DNA of 64,000 bases from CAIOHW01 sp964432565 (GTDB lineage: Bacteria; Bdellovibrionota; UBA1018). The stretch lies in NCBI GenBank assembly GCA_964432565.1, contig CAYSOA010000008.1:16422-80421 (forward strand). Direction: 5' to 3'. This document shows, piece after piece, positions 8,788 to 19,679 of the stretch; position 1 is the first letter of the stretch, and each line of letters starts with the position of its first letter. Under the pieces are notes generated by a model. That model did no database searches. It saw only the letters and a list, made by a program, of their open reading frames with translations, and had not been told where the DNA came from. Made by a program: the position numbers and the translations under genes.

Positions 8788-8823
8788 AAAAGCCCCGGAT
8801 CGATCGCTCGATCCGGGGCTTTT
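8788..8823. terminator. bidirectional intrinsic terminator between barrel gene and acnA
   Basis: A perfect 13-bp stem (8791-8803 with 8808-8820), loop TCGC, flanked by AAA on the left and TTT on the right so that both strands read a GC-rich stem followed by T residues. It lies between the convergent barrel gene (stop 8757) and acnA (stop 8827) and can serve both. Confidence 0.9.
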
Positions 8824-8826
8824 CTA

Positions 8827-11505
<2,679 letters not shown>

Positions 11506-11597
11506 AAGTGAGCACGAGCTTACTTCAAATGGGCCGCACGAAAAACGGGATTTTCTGACCGAAAGCGTTGAGATTTCGGCGGCATGGGTTTGATGGG

Positions 11598-11612
11598 TAA
11601 TGCAGTGCATTA
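11598..11612. promoter_or_regulatory. 15-bp palindrome, site A (TrAyGCAnTGCrTTA)
   Basis: TAATGCAGTGCATTA, a perfect palindrome with 7-bp arms around a central G, followed by CTTTTTTG. It lies in the acnA/M1-peptidase divergent intergenic region, 53 bases before the peptidase ATG and 92 bases before the acnA ATG. Near-identical elements occur at 17542 and 45208, each just upstream of a gene start. Probably a transcription-factor operator; the regulator is unknown. Confidence 0.6.
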
Positions 11613-11665
11613 CTTTTTTGGTGCGGCGTTCGTGCGCGGGGATTTGCTGTGGTATTCCCCGGAGC

Positions 11666-13674
11666 ATGAATCTCCCAAAGAGTGCTCGATGGCTTCTGGT
11701 TCTAAGCGTTTTTGCTTCAGTCCCGGCGTGGGCGCGCGTGCATCATGAGCTTTCGGTTCGTTTGAATCCCGAGCGGGGAGCTCTCTCAGCTGAAGATCGA
11801 CTGCAGTTCGAAAGACCGCTTCGTCGGTTTGAGGTGCGCCTGCATGCGGGGCTTCGGCTTGAGGCTGGCACTCCGGAGGCCACGATCACCCTGCTCGATG
11901 AGACGACGGGCAAGCCCGTTCCGATGCGCCACTATGAGGTGCGTCTCGCTCAGGACTCGAGCAGCGTGACGCTGAGGTACTCGGGGGCGATCCAGCACCC
12001 GGTGCAGGACGAGGCCACCCCGGGCACCATCGCGCGAGAGGGCGTGCACTTGTCCGGAGAGTCCGCCTGGTTTGCCCAGCTGGGGCAGTATGAGGGTCTG
12101 ACTTTTGACCTGACGGTTTCAGGACCCGAGTCCTTTCACTGGGTCAGTCAGGGAAGGCGAATGGCCGAGTTCACACTGGGCGGCGAGCGGGTGACGCGGT
12201 TTCTTGCCGAAGGTCGCCAGCAGGAGATTCACCTTGAGGGCGCCGCCTTCCATCGCTACGAGGACCTTTCGGGCACCACGCCGGCTTTTGCGTTTTTGCG
12301 CACGGATGACCCAGCGTTGGCGCGTCGCTATCTCGATGCCACGGGCCCGTTCATCGAGATGTACAGCCGGCTGATTGGGCCGTACCCGTACTCGCAGTTT
12401 TCCCTCGTCGAGAACTTCTTTGAGTCGGGCTATGGGATGCCGTCGTACACGTTGCTCGGTTCGTCGGTGCTTCGTCTTCCGTTTCTGCTGCAGTCCTCTT
12501 ATCCCCACGAGATTCTGCACAACTGGTGGGGCAACAGCGTTTACGTGGACGAAGCCTCAGGAAATTGGTGCGAGGGCCTGACCTCCTACCTTGCCGACCA
12601 TCTGCTTCAGGAGCAGTCGGGAGCCGGAGTGCAGCATCGGCGTGAGATTCTGCAGAAGTTCACCAACTACGTGACAGAAGCGAACGACTTTCCGCTGGAA
12701 CGCTTTCGTTATCGTTTTGATGAGGCTTCGGCGGCGGTCGGCTACGGCAAGGGCGCGATGTTCTTTCACATGCTGCGAAGACGCCTCGGTGACGAGATTT
12801 TTCGGAGAGGTCTGCGGCGTTTTTATTCGAGCCATCGGTTCACGCCAGTAGGTTTCGCACCGTTGGGTCAGGCGTTATCGCAGGAGGCCGGCGTCGATCT
12901 CGCCGATGAGTTTCGGCAATGGACCGAGCGTACCGGAGCTCCCCGTCTGCGACTGGATGAGGCGTCATCTTCTCCGAGTGGTTCGAGGCATCGCCTTCGG
13001 CTTCGACTCAGCCAGGTCCAGCCAGAAGAGCCCTTCACGGTGAGAATTCCTGTAGCCATCCATCTGGAGGGGCGTAGCGAGGCCTTTCAGACGGTGCTGG
13101 TGATGGAACGGGAGGGAGGGCGAAGCCAGGATTTCTCGCTGCTTCTGCCGACGCGTCCCGTGCAGGTCGAGGTCGATCCTGAGTTTGATATCTTTCGTCG
13201 CCTCGGTGTCGACGAGATTCCTCCGTCTGTGTCGCAGCTTCTGGGGGCCGAAAAGTCACTCATCGTCCTCCCGTCCGGGGCGCCTGCCTCGCAGCTGGGT
13301 TCTTATCTGCAGCTTGCCGAGGCGATACAGAGGGACTCGTCTGGTACGGTCGCCATTCATCGGGATGACGAACTCGANNNNNNNNNNNNNNNNNNNNNNN
13401 NNNNNNNNNNNNNNNNNNNNNNNNNNNNNNNNNNNNNNNNNNNNNNNNNNNNNNNNNNNNNNNNNNNNNNNNNNNNNCGCTGGGGCGCAAGCTTCGACAT
13501 TACGGAAAGTTTGGTCACGCGACCTTTCAGTCGAACCGAGCCATCAATGTGGGGCGAGGCGAGTGGCCGGTCCTGAACTCGTCGCTTTCGCTTCCGATAA
13601 GTCAGGAGGACGGAGTAGCAGTGAGGCCGATCAGGGGGCGTCTGGCTCCTCGAGAGGCCTTGATCGCTCGTTGA
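11666..13674 (+). CDS. secreted M1-family (gluzincin) metallopeptidase, interrupted by assembly gap
   Basis: Begins at ATG 11666 with a signal peptide (ARWLLVLSVFASVPAWA). The zinc site HEILHNWWGNSV followed by WCEGLTSYLADH is the HEXXH...E arrangement of M1 aminopeptidases, and FESGYGMPSYTLLG occupies the place of the exopeptidase GAMEN loop. The C-terminal region before the gap is beta-rich. After 100 N the gene resumes in another frame at 13480 (LGRKLRHYGKFGHATF) and ends at a TGA at 13672-13674; the frame change is expected because the N run is a placeholder of unknown true length. A periplasmic or surface peptidase role is likely; the substrate is unknown. Confidence 0.8.
13378..13477. 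other. assembly gap (100 N)
   Basis: Exactly 100 N, the usual scaffold placeholder, inside the M1-type peptidase gene. Sequence and length here are unknown, so reading frames across it cannot be joined. Confidence 0.98.
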
Positions 13675-13692
13675 GGGATGAGGGGACCGGAA

Positions 13693-14553
13693 TCAGCGTC
13701 GCATCCAGTCGGGTGCGTAGGCAGGTGAAAGCAGTCCCTTGCGAATCAGTTCGCGGCTCAAAATGCCACCCGGATCGATCGAGTGGAGGGGGTTGCCATC
13801 CATCAGCGGGCGGCAGTGATTTTGGTAGATCTGCTGAAGTCCTGTTGGAATTTGGGGACGGTTTCCATTGTGCACCGAGGGGAGGGCGTCATCGACCCCG
13901 ATCACGCAGGTTCTTTTTCCCCGTTCTCGATTCAAAAGGACAGCGTCGCGAACCCAGTACCAGTAGTTCGGCTGCACGCCAAAACATCCTACCGTGCAGT
14001 CCATGGTCTCACGGCCGCTGGCTTCAACGGACCCCGTCGAGATGTGCAGTCCGATGGCCTTGCGTCGATCATTGCGTCCCGGCTCCATTCCCATGAGCGG
14101 AAAGATGAGGCCGGTCTGTGCCCGATAGTCCTCTGATATGGCGGGACTGTTGGGTGCTTCCTTGAATAGTCCTGTGGCTGCTGTATTGCTGCCGGGGCGA
14201 TTTTGTTCCGATCGAGACTGGGGAATGTAGGAGCCGTCTCCTGCGACTGATTTGACGCCGATTCCCATTCGCAGGGCATAGGGAACCTGCTGGGTGTCCT
14301 GCCGGGGATCCCGTGACAGGGTCTCGGGCCAGACAAAGTAGGCACGCGCCTGCTCGTGATTCAGCTGGTAAAAAACAATGATGTAGAGGCCGCAGCTTGC
14401 GGTCTCGCGAGCCAGTCGCCCCTGATAATGCCTGACGATCTGGTTGGGATGGACCAGTGGCAGTGGGGCGGCATGAGCGCTCGGCATGGCCCCGGTCACC
14501 TTCGAAAACAAAAGGCTCACAAGGATGAGCGTTTTTTTGGGGGGCGCTCTCAT
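13693..14553 (-). CDS. secreted protein, possibly L,D-transpeptidase (YkuD-like)
   Basis: 286 residues from ATG 14553, with signal peptide KKTLILVSLLFSKVTGAMPSAHA. The middle of the protein has GSNTAATGLF, then IGLHISTGS and DCTVGCFGV. The order and spacing resemble the TPTGxF, HG and S-x-GC-I-R motifs of YkuD L,D-transpeptidases, with a possible catalytic His and Cys. The exact SHGCxR motif is not present, so this is an inference. If right, it would act on peptidoglycan peptides in the periplasm. The C-terminal 90 residues are unrecognised. It converges on the M1-type peptidase with 18 bases between stops. Confidence 0.6.
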   Translation of the reverse strand: MRAPPKKTLILVSLLFSKVTGAMPSAHAAPLPLVHPNQIVRHYQGRLARETASCGLYIIVFYQLNHEQARAYFVWPETLSRDPRQDTQQVPYALRMGIGVKSVAGDGSYIPQSRSEQNRPGSNTAATGLFKEAPNSPAISEDYRAQTGLIFPLMGMEPGRNDRRKAIGLHISTGSVEASGRETMDCTVGCFGVQPNYWYWVRDAVLLNRERGKRTCVIGVDDALPSVHNGNRPQIPTGLQQIYQNHCRPLMDGNPLHSIDPGGILSRELIRKGLLSPAYAPDWMRR

Positions 14554-14664
14554 TTGAAAAAGGGTGACACAGCTTTGCCCGAAGTCAATTCGGTGTGCTT
14601 TTCTCGTTTTTGGTGGCTCCATATTTTCTTGGTTTTCGACCAGAAGGTGCCGATACGGGAACGT

Positions 14665-16140
14665 ATGAGTTTCGGATCCGTTGTTCCGTTCATTCGGATT
14701 GCCCTGATCTCCGTCGTGTTCTTGGGACTTTCCGCTGTATCCAGCGCCGAGGCCGGTCTGATGCAGACCTGTGCGCGAGAGTTTGGCGATCTCTTTCGCT
14801 ATCTGGCGGCACCGTGGCACGAGACCGACCAGACGACGATGGAGGCATGGCTTGCCAAGTCGAGTCTTGCAGAGCGCGCTTCGCAGGTCTTTTCTCTTGG
14901 GCATGAGTTGAAGGTCCCGTACCGCTGGAAAAATCCCTTCAGTGATCGAAAGATTGATTCAATGGGAAGGGAGTTTGAAGAAACCGCCAAAAAGATGTCG
15001 GAGCTATCTGACCGAAAGTCGTTCGAAGGCTTTTCCGAGTTTCAGCAGCGGCACATTCTGGCGGCTTCGGGACTTCTCGAATCGCGCGGTGTGGTTCATC
15101 TGGTTCGAACCAAAAAGCAGGGCGCTGCCCGGATGGGAGATGTGAACACCCTCGAGATCGTCATTCTTCCGGGAGATCGTTCGACCCTCAATGGCATGGC
15201 ACGGGGGCTTGAGAAAATGGTTCCGGGAACGGAGCTTCTTTATGATCCGGATACTGCGATCCGCGAGGGGTTTCTGGGCGCTTTCCGTCCGGAGGCCAAG
15301 GGGATGGCAGCCGTCTTTGGTGTTCCCAATCCTGCGCTTTATACTTCTGAAGAATCGATTCGGAGCAGCATTGCAGCGACCACGACCCTACGCCATGAGC
15401 TTCAGCATGCCTATTACGCCGGACTTCGAAAGAACGGAAAGCCTCTTCACTGGATGCATGGTTCTTACGTCAATTTTTTCGACGGTGGAGGCAAGGCATC
15501 GATCTTCGATCAGGACCGGATCTACGCAGAGTACATGAGCTTCGAGGAAGTCGCCACCTTCGGTCAGGATGTCCGGGTGAACCTCATGAGGCTGCTTCGG
15601 AAGGAGCGAACGGAGGAGCAGAGCCGTGAGGTCGTTCGCAGGCTCGGGCATCTTGATGAACTTTCAAGCAAGTTGGTGCGCTCTTCTGAGATTCTCGCAG
15701 CCTCCCTCAAAAAAATGCCGGCCGAGGCGGACATGGTCTACGACAGGCGTTTCTGGAGGTTCGACTTCAATGGCAGTACCTATGCGGTCAGTCTGGCAGA
15801 TGAAGTCAATGGCCCGGTTCGCGAGTTGAAGTTGATTTTCAGCGAGGTTTCTCGCCAGGATGGCGTCGTTGCCGACCGAGAGCGTCGCGCCTTTTCGTTC
15901 AACCTTGCGCTGAACACGCAGCCGCTTCCTGTTGCTGAGGCTCTCTTACAGCGAGTTCACGCGATGGAAGCGGCTGGAAAGCGTGGGCAGACGTTCGTTC
16001 GAGAGGTGGCGAAGCGTTTGATTCGAAGTACCGATGAACAGCTTCCCTATTTGCAGCGGGTGAAGCTCGATACGAGAACCCGCCTGGACATTGAGAGTTT
16101 TCTAAAAAGCTTTCCCATGTTGCGCGACGGAAGTACTTGA
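14665..16140 (+). CDS. secreted protein with HEXXH zinc-protease-like motif
   Basis: 491 residues from ATG 14665, beginning with a signal peptide (IALISVVFLGLSAVSSAEA). Around the middle it carries TTTLRHELQHAYYAG, in which HELQH matches the HEXXH zincin motif; acidic candidates for a third ligand follow in IYAEYMSFEEV. The rest is mostly helical with no domain I recognise. Probably a periplasmic or secreted metallopeptidase, or a derivative of one. The frame is open further upstream to 14356, but that region overlaps the divergent gene and lacks coding character. Confidence 0.65.
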   Translation: MSFGSVVPFIRIALISVVFLGLSAVSSAEAGLMQTCAREFGDLFRYLAAPWHETDQTTMEAWLAKSSLAERASQVFSLGHELKVPYRWKNPFSDRKIDSMGREFEETAKKMSELSDRKSFEGFSEFQQRHILAASGLLESRGVVHLVRTKKQGAARMGDVNTLEIVILPGDRSTLNGMARGLEKMVPGTELLYDPDTAIREGFLGAFRPEAKGMAAVFGVPNPALYTSEESIRSSIAATTTLRHELQHAYYAGLRKNGKPLHWMHGSYVNFFDGGGKASIFDQDRIYAEYMSFEEVATFGQDVRVNLMRLLRKERTEEQSREVVRRLGHLDELSSKLVRSSEILAASLKKMPAEADMVYDRRFWRFDFNGSTYAVSLADEVNGPVRELKLIFSEVSRQDGVVADRERRAFSFNLALNTQPLPVAEALLQRVHAMEAAGKRGQTFVREVAKRLIRSTDEQLPYLQRVKLDTRTRLDIESFLKSFPMLRDGST

Positions 16141-16173
16141 TCGCTCTGCGGTGCCGGGTTCTCGCGAGTGACT

Positions 16174-16539
16174 CTAGCCAAACCTCTGCACCAGGTAGGC
16201 GTTGATGTCACTGGACTCGTAAAGCCATCGCACCGACCCACTTTCTTCGATGCGCAGACAGGGAACCTGAAGCTCGCCTCCGTCCCGAATCAGCTCCTCA
16301 CGCCATTGGGGATCTTGCTGGGCGTCGCGAAGTTCGATCTTCAAGCCGAGTCGTTTGATCTGGCGACGAACCTTCACGCAAAATGGACAAGCCTCGAACT
16401 GATACAGAGACAGCGACCGCGTGGCGGCATCCAGCTCGGCCTGCTTCTCGGGCGGGCGAGTCACCGACCGGGGTGTGAACAGAGCGTCAAGCGTGACGAT
16501 GACGATCCCCAGAAACCAGCGAATGAATTTTAAAATCAT
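16174..16539 (-). CDS. membrane-anchored glutaredoxin-like protein
   Basis: 121 residues: one N-terminal hydrophobic helix (FIRWFLGIVIVTLDALF) and then a glutaredoxin/GST-N thioredoxin fold with redox motif ACPFCVKVRRQ (CPFC) and the cis-Pro region LQVPCLRIEESG. Expected to be tethered to the inner membrane and to exchange thiols or glutathione. It begins 31 bases after the stop of the upstream DUF2490-like gene on the same strand, so the two may be co-transcribed. Confidence 0.85.
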   Translation of the reverse strand: MILKFIRWFLGIVIVTLDALFTPRSVTRPPEKQAELDAATRSLSLYQFEACPFCVKVRRQIKRLGLKIELRDAQQDPQWREELIRDGGELQVPCLRIEESGSVRWLYESSDINAYLVQRFG

Positions 16540-16570
16540 GGCGCGATCCTTTCAGAGTGGCGCGGAGTTT

Positions 16571-17449
16571 TCAATGGGCTGTGCGGGCACCCGCATCCAG
16601 ATCAAAAAAGAAAAAGAGGCCGCCCACGTGGTTGATCTGCGCGTCGCGAGCGGCGCCCTGCGTGGCGTGAATCAGCAGGTAGCCCACCTCCAGTCGGGCA
16701 CCGTCCGCGAGCTGCCTCTGTGGACCGAGAAAGAGGCGATTCTGCTCGTAACCCGCTACGGCGCTCCGGGGAACGTCGTTGAAGTTGAAGAAAAGCTCGT
16801 CCCAAAGCACCCAGCCCCAGGGTGAGCCTGCGATCTTTTCGCGGGTGAGGCGCAGTTGATACCTGCCCCGCAGGGAGACTCCCTCGGTTCTTTCGACATG
16901 ACGCTGTTCGAAACGCACTCGATGCGAGAGCGAACGGCCGTTGAAGGCGTGAGCGTAGGTCAGCTGCTGCCAGAGGCGCACGTCTCCGCGAACGGGAGAC
17001 AGGTTGGGCATCCAGGCCGCGCCGAAGTGCAGGGTCAACTGGGGAGCGCTTTCGGGCGACCAGGTCAGCGCAGGCCTCAGAATCCAACGGTTTCCGCGCG
17101 TCTTGAGCGAGTCCGGAGAGGAGTCCTTGGCCGAAGGGTCGGCGCTCCAGCCGTCACTCAGGCGCAGCCCCTGTTCGAACCAAAAACCCCAGCGTCCTGA
17201 AATCGACCCCTGAAAGACGGCTGCATTCCAGATCGCAGTGTTGCTCACGGTGGCGATCGCCCTCACGGGCGCGAAAAGCAAAAGGGCGGCAAGACCGAAG
17301 TTCACCGCCACCGCACTGGGGCCATGGTGCAGGTAGAGCACTTGAGAGCCCGGGGCCAGACGAGGGGCCTGTTCGACCAGAAACGTGTTGGGCTCGGTGC
17401 CGTAAAAGGTGGTTTCTCCAGCGTAACGTTCGTTCCCCGGATTGCTCAT
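16571..17449 (-). CDS. DUF2490-like outer-membrane protein fused to a methyltransferase N-terminal remnant
   Basis: The frame from ATG 17449 encodes 292 residues of two unlike parts. Residues 1-40 (GNERYAGETTFYGTEPNTFL, then a segment ending in QVLYL) match the start of a TehB-like class I SAM methyltransferase but stop before the glycine-rich SAM loop. After LYLHHG comes a new signal-peptide-like stretch (NFGLAALLLFAPVRAIA, from about 17305) and a beta-barrel with the DUF2490 hallmarks: RVRFEQRHV, WDELFFNFNDV and EQNRLFLGPQR. The true barrel start is probably GTG 17311 or 17305. The fusion looks like a deletion scar; whether translation starts at the methyltransferase ATG is unknown. The protein has no obvious terminal Phe. 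Confidence 0.7.
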   Translation of the reverse strand: MSNPGNERYAGETTFYGTEPNTFLVEQAPRLAPGSQVLYLHHGPSAVAVNFGLAALLLFAPVRAIATVSNTAIWNAAVFQGSISGRWGFWFEQGLRLSDGWSADPSAKDSSPDSLKTRGNRWILRPALTWSPESAPQLTLHFGAAWMPNLSPVRGDVRLWQQLTYAHAFNGRSLSHRVRFEQRHVERTEGVSLRGRYQLRLTREKIAGSPWGWVLWDELFFNFNDVPRSAVAGYEQNRLFLGPQRQLADGARLEVGYLLIHATQGAARDAQINHVGGLFFFFDLDAGARTAH

Positions 17450-17541
17450 GTCAGCAGTCTGCCAGTTTCTGTTCTGATGTCGAGCTTAACCATACGAAAT
17501 AAATGGCGTTTCCGCTTTTCTGGAGCTGTTTTTATAGGTAT

Positions 17542-17556
17542 TGATGCATTGCGTTA
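17542..17556. promoter_or_regulatory. 15-bp palindrome, site B
   Basis: TGATGCATTGCGTTA, followed by ATTTTGATACT. It matches site A and site C in the pattern TrAyGCAnTGCrTTA and lies 32 bases before the dikinase ATG. TTGATG (17541-17546) and a possible -10 17 bases on suggest the palindrome overlaps a promoter. Confidence 0.55.
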
Positions 17557-17588
17557 ATTTTGATACTCCGCGCGCCAAGGTGACTGTT

Positions 17589-19667
17589 ATGACGACTCCT
17601 TCTCTTTCCTCGTCTTCGGTGTTCTCCTCAACACGCCTGCCCTCTGAACAACCGGTCGTTGCGCCTTCGCTGATCGGCGAAGAGCTGCGTCTCGAGGCCT
17701 TCTCGCAGCTGGCCGGAAACCTGGCAGGATATCCGTTCGTCAAGATCGTCGTCGACTCAGGCCTCGAGCCCACGCTTCGCCGGCGTGCTGGATTCCTGCA
17801 TGTGATGAACCATGCGGTTTATCCATTTCACGCCCATTATATCGCAGAAAAGATTCTCAGAAAACCTGCGGCCGAGATTGAGGCTTCGATCGACGAGTTC
17901 AACCACAGTGTCTACATCGACCTCGATCGCCGTTTTTTTCTGGGCATTCTCTCCTATCATCGTCGCGCCGATCGGCGGTTCTTCGTCCTCGAAACCGTCG
18001 AGATCGACGCCATGAACGAAGAGATGCTTCGCTACTTCTTTTCGATCGTGCGAGCGCATCTCGATCCCAGCTTCCCCCTGCTTTTCAAGCCGGCAAACCA
18101 CCTGCAGGAGCAGCTGATCGCGCAGATTTCGCCCGCCGACATTCCCCGCATCTACAATCATGAGCTTTTTGCGACAGCCGGGTATGTTCCCCTGAATGTG
18201 GGCTCGGCCCAGGGACGAATTCGAGTCTTTCGAAGTGCCGAGGAATACCAAAGCGCGCGTGCCACCATCCAGTGGTACGACATCATCGTAATGCACCGGG
18301 TGCCGGACGACATTCCGCGCATCAGCGGCGTCATCAACGCGCACCACACGACTCCTCTTTCGCATACCAATGTGCTCGCTTCTGGCTGGGGCATTCCCAA
18401 CTGCACGCAGCTCGGCGTGATGGATCAGATCGCCCGCGAGGGCCTCGAAGGTCAGTGGGTCGAGTATGCCGTCGACCAGAATGCCGAGGCGGTTTCACTC
18501 AAGAGAATCCAGAAGCCCGATGACATCGTACGTCCCGCGTGGAGCATCCAGCACATCAAGCTCGAGGAGCCCGAAGCGGTCAATACGAAGATTCGCGAGC
18601 TGGGCGAGCTTCACATGGGTGACCGCTACAAGTTTGGGACGAAGGCGGCAAACCTCGGGGAACTGAAGCGCATACTGGAAGAGGGTGGAGAACGCCTGCC
18701 CGGATTCTACCGTGTGAAGCGCCCGCCGCGCGAGAACCTGCTGCCCTTCCTGTCTCGGTTTCTCGGGCTCGGTGAGGGTGTTGATGGCAGGCCCGATATC
18801 GTCGCTGAAGTTCGTCGCTTCCTGAAGCGCGAGTTCATGGTTCCGCGGGGAATCGCCATTCCTTTCTCGATTCAGCAGGAGTTTCTTGAAAGTTCCCCCA
18901 GAATCCAGCAGGCAATCGGCAAGCTGAAGATGGCCATCGAGCTGGATGCCCGAGAGATTGATTCGCTGGCGCTTTCGCTTCAGAAGCTGATCGTCGGGAC
19001 GCGAATGCCTGACAGCGTGCGAGGCTACATCGATTCCCAGATCGCCAGCCATCTCGCCGGAGTTTCGTCGTTCGTGGTGCGAAGCTCCTCGAATGCCGAG
19101 GATCTCGAAAACTTCTCGGCCGCCGGAATCTACGAGTCGATCAACCATGTCAGCAGCGCCGACACGATCTTCGAGAGCATCAAGCAGGTATGGGCGTCGC
19201 TGGTCTCCCCTCGAAGCGTTCGGCTTCGGCACGAAGTGGGTATTTCGCTCGATGATTCCTACATGGGCGTGATCGTGCAGGAAGAGGTCCGAGCCTCGAT
19301 CGGCGGCGTGCTCGTCACGACGAACCCCATGAGTCGCGGTGACTTTCGAAACGTCTACATCAACGTCTCGAGTCACTCGGTGCAGTCGGTGGTCGAGGGG
19401 GCCGAGCTGCCCTACCAGTACCTCTACAATACGGTCGAGGGCGGGGGGCGAACGATCTCGATCGGCTCAGCCAGCGAGGATCTGCCGGCCCGAGTCCGTG
19501 AGCGACTTCAGAAGCTGGCCTTCGCGGGACGTCTGCTTCAATCCCACTTTGCGCCCGATTACACGTTCAGTGCGCCGGTCGACATCGAATGGGCGATGGA
19601 TGACGAAAAAATTATCCTGCTGCAGCTCAGGCCCTATGCAACGGGAAGCCGCTCACCTCGACAGTAG
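17589..19667 (+). CDS. PEP/pyruvate-binding dikinase, glucan-water-dikinase-like
   Basis: 692 residues from ATG 17589 (AAGGTG six bases upstream). The C-terminal part is the ATP-grasp PPDK_N domain: KFGTKAANLGEL, FVVRSSSNAEDLENFSAAGI and IEWAMDDEKIILLQLRPY. The phospho-His swivel domain lies in front of it (TTPLSHTNVLASGWGIP), the order seen in plant alpha-glucan water dikinases and opposite to PEP synthase. SSNAEDLENFSAAGIYESI also resembles the dikinase motif more than PEP synthase. There is no PEP-binding TIM barrel. The N-terminal 200 residues are unrecognised. The target (glucan or other) is unknown. The MFS gene follows after 12 bases. Confidence 0.75.
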   Translation: MTTPSLSSSSVFSSTRLPSEQPVVAPSLIGEELRLEAFSQLAGNLAGYPFVKIVVDSGLEPTLRRRAGFLHVMNHAVYPFHAHYIAEKILRKPAAEIEASIDEFNHSVYIDLDRRFFLGILSYHRRADRRFFVLETVEIDAMNEEMLRYFFSIVRAHLDPSFPLLFKPANHLQEQLIAQISPADIPRIYNHELFATAGYVPLNVGSAQGRIRVFRSAEEYQSARATIQWYDIIVMHRVPDDIPRISGVINAHHTTPLSHTNVLASGWGIPNCTQLGVMDQIAREGLEGQWVEYAVDQNAEAVSLKRIQKPDDIVRPAWSIQHIKLEEPEAVNTKIRELGELHMGDRYKFGTKAANLGELKRILEEGGERLPGFYRVKRPPRENLLPFLSRFLGLGEGVDGRPDIVAEVRRFLKREFMVPRGIAIPFSIQQEFLESSPRIQQAIGKLKMAIELDAREIDSLALSLQKLIVGTRMPDSVRGYIDSQIASHLAGVSSFVVRSSSNAEDLENFSAAGIYESINHVSSADTIFESIKQVWASLVSPRSVRLRHEVGISLDDSYMGVIVQEEVRASIGGVLVTTNPMSRGDFRNVYINVSSHSVQSVVEGAELPYQYLYNTVEGGGRTISIGSASEDLPARVRERLQKLAFAGRLLQSHFAPDYTFSAPVDIEWAMDDEKIILLQLRPYATGSRSPRQ

Positions 19668-19679
19668 GCGGAAAAGGCG

